From an uncultured Clostridium sp. (GTDB taxonomy: Bacteria > Bacillota_I > Bacilli_A > Acholeplasmatales > Anaeroplasmataceae), in the NCBI GenBank assembly GCA_946540005.1, contig CAMNHY010000001.1:1-64000 (forward strand): 64,000 nucleotides of DNA, written 5' to 3'. The notes beneath the pieces were generated by a model. That model made no database searches and had not been told where the DNA came from. It saw nothing but the letters and a program-made list of their open reading frames with translations. The translations under genes were made by a program, and so were the position numbers. How positions within the stretch are numbered: the stretch's first letter is position 1; each line of letters begins with the position of its first letter. This document shows positions 53,768 to 61,892 of the stretch, piece after piece.

Positions 53768-54193
53768 ATGAATAAATATGTAAAAGAATTCCTTAAAAAA
53801 GGCTTAATGTTTTCTGGATTTGGACCTATAATTGCTGGAATTGTATATTTATTCATAGAACTATCAGGCATAGATTTGCATCTTACCGCAGGAACTGTAT
53901 TTTTAGCAATAATAACAACATACATAATTGCTTTTGTTCAAGCAGGAAGTAGTGTGTTTAACCAAATAGAAACTTGGTCTAAGGCTAAGAGTTTATTTTT
54001 TCAAATGACATCAATCTATATTGTTTATATGGGTGGTTATTTAATTAATAATTGGATTCCATTTAAAATAGAAGTAATTATTATATTTACTAGTGTTTAT
54101 GTAACTACATATTTAGCAATATGGTTAACGGTATATTTTATTACTAAAAATATGACTAAAAAATTAAATGATAAATTAAATTCTAGTGAATAG
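53768..54193 (+). CDS. DUF3021 membrane protein
   Basis: A 141-residue protein with four membrane helices (about 12-30, 40-60, 78-98, 104-125), the form of DUF3021 proteins that follow LytTR genes in Bacillota. In such LytTR regulatory systems the membrane partner is thought to hold the regulator inactive. The ATG at 53768, one base after the LytTR stop, is preferred over a reading that starts inside the LytTR gene. Confidence 0.85.
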   Translation: MNKYVKEFLKKGLMFSGFGPIIAGIVYLFIELSGIDLHLTAGTVFLAIITTYIIAFVQAGSSVFNQIETWSKAKSLFFQMTSIYIVYMGGYLINNWIPFKIEVIIIFTSVYVTTYLAIWLTVYFITKNMTKKLNDKLNSSE

Positions 54194-54199
54194 AAAATG

Positions 54200-54224
54200 A
54201 TTAGACCTAGCAATAGGTCTTTTT
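54200..54224 (+). repeat. Repeated terminator hairpin, copy 3
   Basis: Third copy of AGACCTA-GCAA-TAGGTCT with T5, seven bases after the DUF3021 stop, serving as terminator of the ABC/LytTR operon and lying just before the YefM/YoeB promoter. Confidence 0.9.
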
Positions 54225-54231
54225 CTTTATA

Positions 54232-54267
54232 TTGACATAATTCAATATGTACGTTATAATGTACATA
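54232..54267 (+). promoter_or_regulatory. Promoter and dyad operator of the YefM/YoeB pair
   Basis: Consensus TTGACA (54232-54237), 17 bp, TATAAT (54255-54260). The inverted repeat TATGTAC-N8-GTACATA (54246-54252 with 54261-54267) covers the -10, as expected for repression by the antitoxin complex. Confidence 0.88.
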
Positions 54268-54281
54268 GAGGGGTGATGATT

Positions 54282-54524
54282 ATGCAAAATACTAATATTA
54301 CAACTGCTAGAGCTGAATTATTTAAATTAGCATCTTCATGCATAAAATATAATAATGTTATCAATATAAATACTAAAGAAGGTAATGTTATTATGCTAAG
54401 TGAGGAAGATTATAATTCGTTAATTGAATCATTATATTTAGCTGGTATCCCTGGTATGTATGAAAGCATAGTTGAAGGAGCAAATACGCCTGTTGAAGAG
54501 TGTGTGAAAGTAGAATGGAAATAG
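54282..54524 (+). CDS. yefM: YefM/Phd-type antitoxin
   Basis: An 80-residue antitoxin: N-terminal DNA-binding Phd/YefM fold (TTARAELFKLASSCIKYNNVININTKEGNVIMLSEEDYNSLIESLYL) and a C-terminal toxin-binding tail (GMYESIVEGANTPVEECVKVEWK). The ATG at 54282 is placed nine bases after GAGGGG; upstream GTG (54273) and ATG (54276) are closer to that site. It overlaps the toxin gene by ten bases. Confidence 0.93.
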   Translation: MQNTNITTARAELFKLASSCIKYNNVININTKEGNVIMLSEEDYNSLIESLYLAGIPGMYESIVEGANTPVEECVKVEWK

Positions 54525-54757
54525 TATTTACTAAACAAGCAGCAAAAGATTTTGAAAAGATTAAATCAAATCCAGTTTTATTAAAAAAAGTAAGATCACT
54601 TTTAGAATTAATTGAAGAAAATCCATTTACTAACCCACCATCTTATGAAAAACTTGTTGGTATTGATAATACTTATTCAAGAAGAATTAATGTTCAGCAT
54701 AGATTAGTTTATCAAGTGCTATCAGATATAAATACTGTAAAAATAATTAGGATGTAG
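54515..54757 (+). CDS. yoeB: YoeB/Txe-family mRNA interferase toxin, C-terminally truncated by frameshift
   Basis: An 80-residue YoeB-like ribosome-dependent mRNA endonuclease, colinear with the family from MEIVFTKQAAKDFEKI through ENPFTNPPSYEKL (catalytic Glu region) and YSRRINVQHRLVYQV (catalytic Arg) to VKIIRM. There a TAG stop replaces the invariant Trp-x-His-Tyr-Glu end. One frame over, CAT-TAT-GAA-TAA (His-Tyr-Glu-stop, 54760-54771) is still present, so a net one-base loss near 54755-54759 removed the catalytic His-Tyr. The toxin is probably inactive or weakened, while the antitoxin gene is intact. Confidence 0.85.
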   Translation: MEIVFTKQAAKDFEKIKSNPVLLKKVRSLLELIEENPFTNPPSYEKLVGIDNTYSRRINVQHRLVYQVLSDINTVKIIRM

Positions 54758-54854
54758 TTCATTATGAATAATAATATATCAAAAGAATAATAGAAATGGT
54801 AATAATATTATAATAGTAGGATTTTATATTGAACAATAAATAACATTATAAGAA

Positions 54855-54937
54855 TTGTTTTGCTAGCCGAGCGCGTCATTTTTTCACTAACCTGCTATGG
54901 CGCTAGATAACTAGAATTTAATTATTCTAGTTTTTTT
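54855..54937 (+). ncRNA. Candidate structured RNA of unknown class
   Basis: In the 375-base gap between the YoeB remnant and the next gene, a GC-richer stretch contains CTAGC (54863-54867) and GCTAG (54901-54905) as outer arms around GC-rich sequence, followed by a clear terminator: AACTAGAAT/ATTCTAGTT (54909-54917 with 54924-54932) with T7. No reading frame ends at this terminator. The 5' end and class are unknown. The rest of the gap, apart from the promoter at 55049-55078, is plain AT-rich DNA. Confidence 0.35.
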
Positions 54938-55048
54938 ATTGTCTACTTTTGCTTGACTAGTTCATAATACTGAGATAAGACTAAAAAAGTAACTATATCA
55001 TTTAGAGACATAATTTTAAACAATTGTAAATTTTCTTTTTAAAAAATA

Positions 55049-55078
55049 TTGAAAAAAATGATGGAACCATGCTATAGT
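55049..55078 (+). promoter_or_regulatory. Promoter of the lipoprotein gene at 55147
   Basis: TTGAAA (55049-55054), 18 bp, TATAGT (55073-55078), leaving a leader of about 60 bases. Confidence 0.6.
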
Positions 55079-55146
55079 TATTATAGAAGAATAAACTATT
55101 TTATAACGATTAATACAATCTTAGATTTAATGGGGGATGATTTATA

Positions 55147-56247
55147 ATGGGATTTATTAAAAAAGTAGAGCGTTTAATGTTTATTATATTATGTTTTATG
55201 TGTCTTACAGGATGCAATAGTCCTTCTATAAGTAATACATCAAGTGATACTACAACAAATCATTTTGATGATAATTCTTTTGTTGAGATTACTAATAATA
55301 TAGATAAAGAAAGTATTTTTAATTATTGCTTGGACTATAAATTATATGTTCCAGGAACAGAAATATCATATAGCGTATTATGGAAAGGCTATGATGATTT
55401 TAATAAATTTGGTCCATCTATTTCTTTAAAAAATAATTTTTATACTTATCTTGTTGAATATGAAGAATTTAAAAATGTTTATTTATGGATTACAATAGAT
55501 AAAAACGAATTAAAGGAGTTTAATGACTGGTATACCATATATAAAAAAGAGCATAGTTATGATTCAAACAATTACCATTTTGACGATGATATTAACGTAT
55601 TAGATGGAAAATATTTACTTTACGCACAATTAAAACATATAGATAAATATAAAGTTTATAGCACATCTAATCCGTTTGATACTAGTTTTATTAATTCTAA
55701 CGAGCAGGCTGCGGTTTGCTTAGAATCAAAGGAAATACAAATTTTAAAGAATGTAAGTACTAATAAGGTTTTAAATAAAAAGATAACTGCTTTAAATAGA
55801 TTTGAAGTTAAATTTGATGAAAAATCGAATAAATTTGAAAAATATTATTTTGATAATTTTGAATCATTTAACATTAATTATGCACAATATATTTTTTCAT
55901 ATTGTGGTAAAAGACTTGAGTGTTATTCGAACAAGTTCGAAGAAATGGATTATTGTTATTGCCCATTAATGGGATTGTTCGGATTTGGAAATTATAAAAC
56001 TAAAAGGGTAGATTTAATAGATGATCAAACGGTTGTATTGCCAAGATATATAAAAACTAATAACGAAGAAGAATGCATTGATTTGTTAGATACAAATGGA
56101 AATTTTGATTCCATAGAAGATGTTTATGGTGATTTAAAATCTGCATTCTTAGAGGCATTTTTAGAAGACTATTATTTTGAAGGCATATATGAATATTCAA
56201 TGTTTGATTATGATAAAATTGTTAAAATTATAGAAAGAAAAGATTAA
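55147..56247 (+). CDS. Lipoprotein of unknown function
   Basis: A 366-residue protein with a signal peptide ending in lipobox LTGC (Cys23), thus exported and membrane-anchored. I recognise no domain. It is rich in Asp, Asn, Tyr and Phe, with repeated aromatic patches (YLWITIDKNELKEFNDWYTIYKKEH; SYCGKRLECYSNKFEEMDYCYCPLMGLFGFGNY). The latter has five Cys in about 40 residues, unusual for a surface protein here. GGGGGATG ribosome site before the ATG. Codon use is like its neighbours. It may be lineage-specific. Confidence 0.75.
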   Translation: MGFIKKVERLMFIILCFMCLTGCNSPSISNTSSDTTTNHFDDNSFVEITNNIDKESIFNYCLDYKLYVPGTEISYSVLWKGYDDFNKFGPSISLKNNFYTYLVEYEEFKNVYLWITIDKNELKEFNDWYTIYKKEHSYDSNNYHFDDDINVLDGKYLLYAQLKHIDKYKVYSTSNPFDTSFINSNEQAAVCLESKEIQILKNVSTNKVLNKKITALNRFEVKFDEKSNKFEKYYFDNFESFNINYAQYIFSYCGKRLECYSNKFEEMDYCYCPLMGLFGFGNYKTKRVDLIDDQTVVLPRYIKTNNEEECIDLLDTNGNFDSIEDVYGDLKSAFLEAFLEDYYFEGIYEYSMFDYDKIVKIIERKD

Positions 56248-56308
56248 TTATAATAATTTAAAAAAATAATAATCACATAATTCTAACATAAACTTATGCA
56301 ATAATATA

Positions 56309-56493
56309 AAGTGCAGGAAATGTTTTCGCCTGCATACTTTGAGGATTTTATGATTCTATTATCGTAGTGCGCTAATTACGGTTTTAGATGACATTTGACC
56401 GATTATTATAATGATAAAGGTCATCAAATTAAATAAAAAATTATTAGTAATTTTTTTCATCACCTCCTATTTATTAGATGAGGTGATTTTTTT
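56309..56493 (+). promoter_or_regulatory. Structured leader ending in a terminator that overlaps the ribosome site
   Basis: Between 56248 and 56494: hairpin AAGT-GCAGG/CCTGC-AT-ACTT (56309-56339); GATGAC/GTCATC (56387-56392 with 56420-56425); then ATCACCTC/GAGGTGAT (56459-56466 with 56480-56487) with seven T running straight into the ATG. The 3' arm of that last hairpin is the Shine-Dalgarno sequence GAGGTG. The hairpin can therefore both stop transcription and hide the ribosome site, the layout of a riboswitch or attenuator expression platform. I could not match it to a known class. Confidence 0.55.
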
Positions 56494-57900
56494 ATGAAAA
56501 AAATAATAACATTTTTAGTTTTAACAATCATGTGTTTTGTATCAGTTAAAACATATGCACATGAAGAACTGCCCTATAATCAACAAGGCATGGGTTTAAA
56601 TTTACTTAATCCAGAATATTTTGAAAAGACGTCTAATACACATTTAGAATATAATGCCTGGATTGATGTAGATTTAGATTTTGGTTACACTATTTTATTT
56701 AGAGGAATAGAATCCGCTGATCCAGACGCAACCATCGATGTTGAATTTGAAACAGGTCAAACAGCTTCATTTAAAAGAAGAGAAGAATTAGAATTAATAT
56801 TTGATATTAAATTAAACCAAGTTGATTATTCTTCAATGCCAAATTATTTTAGAATTTCTTCAATTAATTGTAAAGAAATAACAGAGAAGCCTATTGAATA
56901 TATTAAAAATAATGTAACAATGTATTATTCAGGATATGAAGATTTTTATACTAAATATTTCTATGATGAAAATTATAATAATAAGGTAGAAAATCCAACT
57001 ATTATTACATCTGTTGATGATAAGGTTGATGTAGATAAATTATTTTCAAAATTTATAGTTAGACATGAAACATATAATGTAGATGTTAAAAAAACTGATG
57101 TTGATGACTATGAACATAAATACAATATTCCTGGTGTTTATGAATATAAATATGAATTAAGCACAAAAGGCTCATGCTGTACAAAAGGAATTAAAATATT
57201 AGTATTTAAGCCAGATGAACCAATTCTTGAAGGTCCTAAAGAATGGTTAATATATTCAGATGAAGCTCTTTGTGGTGGATATACAACTAAAGAATATTTT
57301 GATTCATATTATGATTTAAAATATGGTAGTAGAGAAACTACACTTGAATATAAATTAGTTGATAAAGATAATAAAGAATATTTATTATCAGAAATTTCAA
57401 ATGGTGATGGTGAATATAAATTAATTGTTACAGGTAAATATAAAGGACAACAAATAGCATATCTTGAAGCTAAATTTGTAGTAATTGATGATTCACCAAT
57501 TGAAGTATTTAACCCTAATTTCTTAATTAATATAACAGATGCGAAAAATTATTCAAATGAACAATTATGTGATTATCTAGATACGCTTTTAAAAATGAAT
57601 GATGTATATGCTAAAGATTTAACTATTTTATCTTCAACATATAAAGGAAATGAAAAGGTTGAAGGAATGTATGAAATTAATTATTCATATAAAGTAGGAG
57701 ATAGAATAGAGTTTGCAAAAGCTAGCATAAATGTATCTAAAAATAATAAAGATGAAATTTTAGAAGTAAATAATAAAATATCAAAAGAAAATACTGATTA
57801 TACACAAGTTATTATTTCATCAATTTTCTTAATTATTTCATTATCTATACTTACTTATATTGTAATTGATAAACATAAAAATAGAAAAAATAATCTATAA
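56494..57900 (+). CDS. Secreted, C-terminally membrane-anchored protein of unknown function
   Basis: A 468-residue protein: signal peptide (about 1-22, cleaved after TYA), a large external part, a membrane helix near the C-terminus (about 437-458, VIISSIFLIISLSILTYIVI) and a basic end (DKHKNRKNN). The external part looks beta-rich, with at least three Ig/cadherin-like units that start with phrases such as VDDKVDVDKLFSKFIVRH (about 175) and NFLINITDAKNYSNEQLCDYLDTLL (about 340). No enzyme motif. The ATG stands right after the T run of the leader hairpin. Confidence 0.75.
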   Translation: MKKIITFLVLTIMCFVSVKTYAHEELPYNQQGMGLNLLNPEYFEKTSNTHLEYNAWIDVDLDFGYTILFRGIESADPDATIDVEFETGQTASFKRREELELIFDIKLNQVDYSSMPNYFRISSINCKEITEKPIEYIKNNVTMYYSGYEDFYTKYFYDENYNNKVENPTIITSVDDKVDVDKLFSKFIVRHETYNVDVKKTDVDDYEHKYNIPGVYEYKYELSTKGSCCTKGIKILVFKPDEPILEGPKEWLIYSDEALCGGYTTKEYFDSYYDLKYGSRETTLEYKLVDKDNKEYLLSEISNGDGEYKLIVTGKYKGQQIAYLEAKFVVIDDSPIEVFNPNFLINITDAKNYSNEQLCDYLDTLLKMNDVYAKDLTILSSTYKGNEKVEGMYEINYSYKVGDRIEFAKASINVSKNNKDEILEVNNKISKENTDYTQVIISSIFLIISLSILTYIVIDKHKNRKNNL

Positions 57901-57948
57901 ATGATATAATACATTAGTATTAATCAATTAAGATAAGAGGTGCTTTTT

Positions 57949-59295
57949 ATGTTTAATGATCCAATATGCGCAATTGCAACACCATATGGTGTAGGTGCAA
58001 TTTCTATTATTAGATGTAGTGGAGAAAACTGTCATCAATTAGTTAATCAAATATTTAAAGGTAAAGATTTAACAAAAGCTAAGCCTAATACAATTAATTA
58101 TGGATATATTGTAGACGAAGGACAAGCTATTGATGAAGTTTTGATTTCTATATTTAAAGCCCCTCATTGTTTTACAGGAGAAGAATCATTAGAAATAAAT
58201 TGTCATGGTGGTATCTATAATACTAACAGAGTGTTAGAATGCTTATTAAGTCATGGATTTAGAATGGCAGAACCAGGTGAATTTTCACGTCGTGCATTCT
58301 TAAATGGAAGAATTGATTTAACTCAATCTGAAGCAATTATGGATGTAATTAATTCATCATCAGACATAGCTTTAAGAGCTTCAGTTCATTCTTTAAGAAA
58401 ATCAACAAATAAATTAGTTGTAAATATGAGAAGCCATCTTGTAGATTTAATTTCAAAGATTGAAGTTAATATTGATTATCCTGAATATGATGACGCTATT
58501 GTTATGACAGATGAGATAGCTATTCCAATGCTAGAAGAATTAATTAAAGAATGTAATGATGTTTTAGATAATTCAAAAATATCAGTAGTAGCAATTCATG
58601 GTATTAAGACTGCTATTGTTGGAAAACCTAATGTAGGTAAATCTAGTTTATTAAATAGATTACTTGAAGAAGATAAAGCTATTGTTACAGATATAGCAGG
58701 AACTACTCGTGATACTATTGAAGGTGATTTAAATTTAGGCGGAGTAACACTTAAATTAATTGACACCGCAGGTATTAGAAATAGTGATGATGTTGTTGAA
58801 AAGATTGGTATTGAAAGAAGCAAGAAAGCTATTAATGATGCAGAATTAATTTTATTAATGCTTGATCCTACAAATGAATTAAGTGATGTAGATAAAGAAT
58901 TATTAGAATTAACTAAATCAAAGACTAGAATAATTATTTATAATAAAGCTGATCTTAAGAATGACTTTAAGCCAGAAGAGAATTCTATTTTAATTTCTGC
59001 AAAAACAGGTGAAGGAATAGAATTACTTGAAAAGAAATTAATTGAAATAACTAGAATTAATGAATTTAATGTTAATGATTCTAATTATTTAACAAATGCT
59101 AGACATGTTGCGAAAATGAGAGAAGCACTTAATTCGCTAAATCAAGCATTAGCTGGATGTAAGAATCATATTGATATTGATATGATAGAATTAGATGTTA
59201 AAGCTGCATGGTATTCTTTAGGTGAGATAATAGGTGATACTAATTCAGATACCCTAATTACTGAATTGTTCTCGAGATTTTGTTTAGGAAAATAA
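57949..59295 (+). CDS. mnmE: tRNA modification GTPase MnmE
   Basis: With MnmG it makes the 5-carboxymethylaminomethyl group on wobble uridines. The 448 residues: N-terminal folate-binding domain (DPICAIATPYGVGAISIIRCSG), helical domain, inserted G domain (GKPNVGKSSLLN, GTTRDTIEG, DTAGIR, NKAD), and the C-terminal FCLGK motif with the essential Cys. The ATG at 57949 with AGAGGTG seven bases before is used; the GTG at 57940 is part of that site. mnmE is usually next to jag/yidC; here it lies about 50 kb away on the other arm. Confidence 0.97.
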   Translation: MFNDPICAIATPYGVGAISIIRCSGENCHQLVNQIFKGKDLTKAKPNTINYGYIVDEGQAIDEVLISIFKAPHCFTGEESLEINCHGGIYNTNRVLECLLSHGFRMAEPGEFSRRAFLNGRIDLTQSEAIMDVINSSSDIALRASVHSLRKSTNKLVVNMRSHLVDLISKIEVNIDYPEYDDAIVMTDEIAIPMLEELIKECNDVLDNSKISVVAIHGIKTAIVGKPNVGKSSLLNRLLEEDKAIVTDIAGTTRDTIEGDLNLGGVTLKLIDTAGIRNSDDVVEKIGIERSKKAINDAELILLMLDPTNELSDVDKELLELTKSKTRIIIYNKADLKNDFKPEENSILISAKTGEGIELLEKKLIEITRINEFNVNDSNYLTNARHVAKMREALNSLNQALAGCKNHIDIDMIELDVKAAWYSLGEIIGDTNSDTLITELFSRFCLGK

Positions 59296-59323
59296 GATGT
59301 TGCGCAAAATGCAACATCTTTTC
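59295..59323 (+). terminator. Terminator of mnmE
   Basis: Perfect 9-bp stem AGATGTTGC/GCAACATCT (59295-59303 with 59311-59319) starting on the last base of the stop codon, followed by TTTTC. Confidence 0.88.
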
Positions 59324-59358
59324 TTTATTATGCATAGAAAACGCTTTCATAATTATTA

Positions 59359-59443
59359 TTGGCACTTTAGTGTTGACAGTGCCAAAAGAATAGAGTATAT
59401 TATAGGTGTAAAGTGGTTGGCACTTTAAAGTATAGAGCGCCAA
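59359..59443 (+). promoter_or_regulatory. Heat-shock promoter framed by two CIRCE-like operators
   Basis: TTGGCACTT-N9-CAGTGCCAA (59359-59385) and TTGGCACTT-N9-GAGCGCCAA (59417-59443) have the 9-9-9 geometry of CIRCE (TTAGCACTC-N9-GAGTGCTAA). The promoter TTGACA (59373-59378), 17 bp, TATATT (59396-59401) starts inside the first operator and is followed by the second, so HrcA could block both RNA polymerase binding and escape. The hsp20 pair lies downstream. Confidence 0.82.
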
Positions 59444-59500
59444 TGCAATACAGATAAGATAAAAAAATATTAAAATAAGAAAAGGACATGGTGAAAAATT

Positions 59501-59890
59501 ATGTATAACGAAATAAATGAATTATTTAATGAAATGAGCAAAGCATTTGAGGGTGCATGTAAGGATATTAAGAATCCTATATTAGTTGATGTAATAAAGA
59601 ATGAATCATCTTATGATGTGTTAGCATCATTACCTGGTGTAAATAAGGAAGATGTTAATTTAAGTTGTGAAAATGGAAAACTTACAATTAGTGTAAATGA
59701 TAAGAAAGAAGATGAGAATGAAGGTAAGGATAAGTTTATTATTAATGAACGCATTAGTGGATTCAATAAGAGAACAATTTATCTAAAAGATATTGATGAA
59801 ACTAATATTTCAGCTAAGCTTTCTAATGGTGTATTAATGATTAATGTACCATTTGCAAAAAAGAAAGTTAGTAATATTGTAATCGAGTAA
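59501..59890 (+). CDS. Small heat-shock protein Hsp20 (first of two)
   Basis: A 129-residue alpha-crystallin-type holdase that keeps unfolding proteins soluble. The crystallin domain (about 27-118) includes YDVLASLPGVNKEDVNLSCENGKLTISV and the diagnostic AKLSNGVLMINVP; the C-terminal IxI-type anchor is VSNIVIE. The N-terminal arm is short. First gene of a CIRCE-controlled pair, 32 bases before its paralogue. Confidence 0.93.
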   Translation: MYNEINELFNEMSKAFEGACKDIKNPILVDVIKNESSYDVLASLPGVNKEDVNLSCENGKLTISVNDKKEDENEGKDKFIINERISGFNKRTIYLKDIDETNISAKLSNGVLMINVPFAKKKVSNIVIE

Positions 59891-59922
59891 TAGAATTTCA
59901 GGATTGTAAAGGAGTTGATATT

Positions 59923-60330
59923 ATGTTCTATTTACGTGATGGTTTTGGTAATGAGTTAAATTGGCTTGATGGATTTGATAATTTTATGCAACAAGGATTT
60001 ACAAAGGGCTTTATGGCTAGTGATCTTACTGAAGACGAAAAAGAGTATAAATTAACTATAGATGTTCCTGGTGTAGATAAAAAGGATATTAATATTTCCT
60101 TTGACAACAAGAATTTAATTGTTAGAGTAAAACAAGTTAAAGGCGAAGATGTTAAGGAAAAGCATTTTATCCGTCATGAAAGATTCTCTTCAAACTGTGA
60201 AAGAAGCTATTATCTAGAAAAGGCTGATGAAAATGAGATTCATGCTAAACTAGATAATGGTGTACTTAATATTACTGTTATGAAGAAGAATCAAGAAATT
60301 CAAAATAAGAATGTTATCTCTATTGAGTAA
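59923..60330 (+). CDS. Small heat-shock protein Hsp20 (second of two)
   Basis: A 135-residue paralogue: DLTEDEKEYKLTIDVPGVDKKDINISFDNKNLIVRV, FSSNCERSYYLEKADENEIHAKLDNGVLNITV, C-terminal KNVISIE anchor. The Phe-rich N-terminal arm (FGNELNWLDGFDNFMQQGF) differs from that of its neighbour, so mixed oligomers with different client binding are possible. AAAGGAG ribosome site. Confidence 0.94.
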   Translation: MFYLRDGFGNELNWLDGFDNFMQQGFTKGFMASDLTEDEKEYKLTIDVPGVDKKDINISFDNKNLIVRVKQVKGEDVKEKHFIRHERFSSNCERSYYLEKADENEIHAKLDNGVLNITVMKKNQEIQNKNVISIE

Positions 60331-60359
60331 TCATATATATTTTAACTTCCCCTAAAATT

Positions 60360-60391
60360 GACATGTCACATAAGTGGCATGTCTTTTTTTT
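60360..60391 (+). terminator. Terminator of the hsp20 pair
   Basis: Ten-base-pair stem GACATGTCAC/GTGGCATGTC (60360-60369 with 60374-60383, one G-T pair), loop ATAA, T8. Confidence 0.92.
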
Positions 60392-60503
60392 AGAGGTATT
60401 TTAAATAAATATTTAATAATCTTAAAATAAATAAAATATTATCTTTAAAAGAATAAAATAAAAATGTAAAATAGAAATAGAGAAACGAAAGGGGTGCATT
60501 TAT

Positions 60504-61730
60504 ATGGCAATTCTTGCTGCTGATGCGATTGAAAAAGAATCAAAAGGAAATGCGTTACTTATAGGTCAAGAAGCTAGAGCTGCTAAAGCTTTAGATAAAA
60601 CTGTGATAGATTCAACTATAGGTATGCTATATGATGAAGATGGGAAATTCTTTACTTTTAAAACTGTAGAAAAAGTAAGTAAAGAACTAAACGGAAAAGA
60701 AAAATATTCTTATGGATCTACTAGTGGATCTAAAGAATACCATGAGGCTTTATACTCATGGATTTTTAGACAATATGAAGATGAATTTAAATCAAATTGT
60801 CATTTGCGTTGTGTTGCAACACCAGGAGGAACTGGAGCAGTTGCAAATGCTGTAGCTAATTATCTAAATAAAGGTGAAAGATTATTGGTCCCAAATTATA
60901 TGTGGACTAATTATATTCAAATTGCAAAAGAAAGACAATGTGGTTGCCTTTGTTATGATTTATTTGATGAAACAGGTTCTTTTAATTTAACAAGCTTTGA
61001 AAATGCTTGTCTTGAATTAAAGAAGACACAAGGTAGAGTTGTAGTTATTATTAATGATCCTTGCCAAAATCCTACAGGATATTCTATGTCTTATACTGAT
61101 TGGATTGGTGTTGTACAAATTATTAATTCAATATCACGAGATTCAACTCCAGTTGTATTAATATATGATATGGCATATATTGATTATGATAAGAGAGGTT
61201 TTGAAGCTAGTAGAAATAATTTGCGTTTATTTGAAAAGTTTAATGAATCAGTTTTAACTATTATGTGTTTTTCTGGTTCAAAAACTTTAGGCCTATATGG
61301 TTTAAGAGTTGGTGCTGAGATTTGTATTGCACAAACTAAAGAAGATGCAGATATGTTCTTAACTGCATCTGATTTTACTGCAAGAGGAATATGGAGTGGC
61401 ACATCAACTCTAGGACAAAATATTATTACAAAAGCTTTAACCGAATATAAGGAAGAATTTAGTGCAGAATTAGAGGTTGCAAGAAAATTATTAATAGATA
61501 GAGCGAATTTATTTATTAGTGAAGCTAAATCATGTAATTTATATCATTTACCATATAGTTGCGGATTCTTCGTAACTATTCCTTGCGATAATCCTCAGTT
61601 AGCATTTGAAGAATTAAAGAAAAAAGGATTATATATATTACCTATTCAACATGCAATTAGATTAACATTATCTTCAATTACTTTAGAAGAAGTTAAGAGA
61701 GCTGTTCATATTATAAAAGAAACAATTTAA
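60504..61730 (+). CDS. Class I/II pyridoxal-phosphate aminotransferase (aspartate/aromatic type)
   Basis: A 408-residue fold-type I aminotransferase. GGTGAVANAVANYL (cofactor phosphate loop), NDPCQNPTGYSM (Asn of the active site), YDMAYIDYD (Asp and Tyr holding the pyridine ring) and SGSKTLGLYGLRVG (Schiff-base Lys) are present, with a C-terminal AIRLTLSSI (substrate-carboxylate Arg). It resembles TyrB/AspC-like enzymes in length; the amino-acid substrate cannot be decided. Single-gene unit, GGGGTG ribosome site. Confidence 0.88.
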   Translation: MAILAADAIEKESKGNALLIGQEARAAKALDKTVIDSTIGMLYDEDGKFFTFKTVEKVSKELNGKEKYSYGSTSGSKEYHEALYSWIFRQYEDEFKSNCHLRCVATPGGTGAVANAVANYLNKGERLLVPNYMWTNYIQIAKERQCGCLCYDLFDETGSFNLTSFENACLELKKTQGRVVVIINDPCQNPTGYSMSYTDWIGVVQIINSISRDSTPVVLIYDMAYIDYDKRGFEASRNNLRLFEKFNESVLTIMCFSGSKTLGLYGLRVGAEICIAQTKEDADMFLTASDFTARGIWSGTSTLGQNIITKALTEYKEEFSAELEVARKLLIDRANLFISEAKSCNLYHLPYSCGFFVTIPCDNPQLAFEELKKKGLYILPIQHAIRLTLSSITLEEVKRAVHIIKETI

Positions 61731-61740
61731 GCTAAATTAT

Positions 61741-61773
61741 GAAGCTAATTTTATTTAGCTTCATTTATTTTTT
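61741..61773 (+). terminator. Terminator of the aminotransferase gene
   Basis: Perfect 8-bp stem GAAGCTAA/TTAGCTTC (61741-61748 with 61755-61762), six-base loop and a T-rich tail. Confidence 0.88.
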
Positions 61774-61892
61774 TAATAAAATTTATGTGAAAGCATTTTA
61801 TCTTTAATTCTTTCTTTAAGGAAAAATTGAAATATGCTAAAATTGTTATGTACAAAAAACTAAATTAGATTTTAGAAAGGACTATAAGTATT

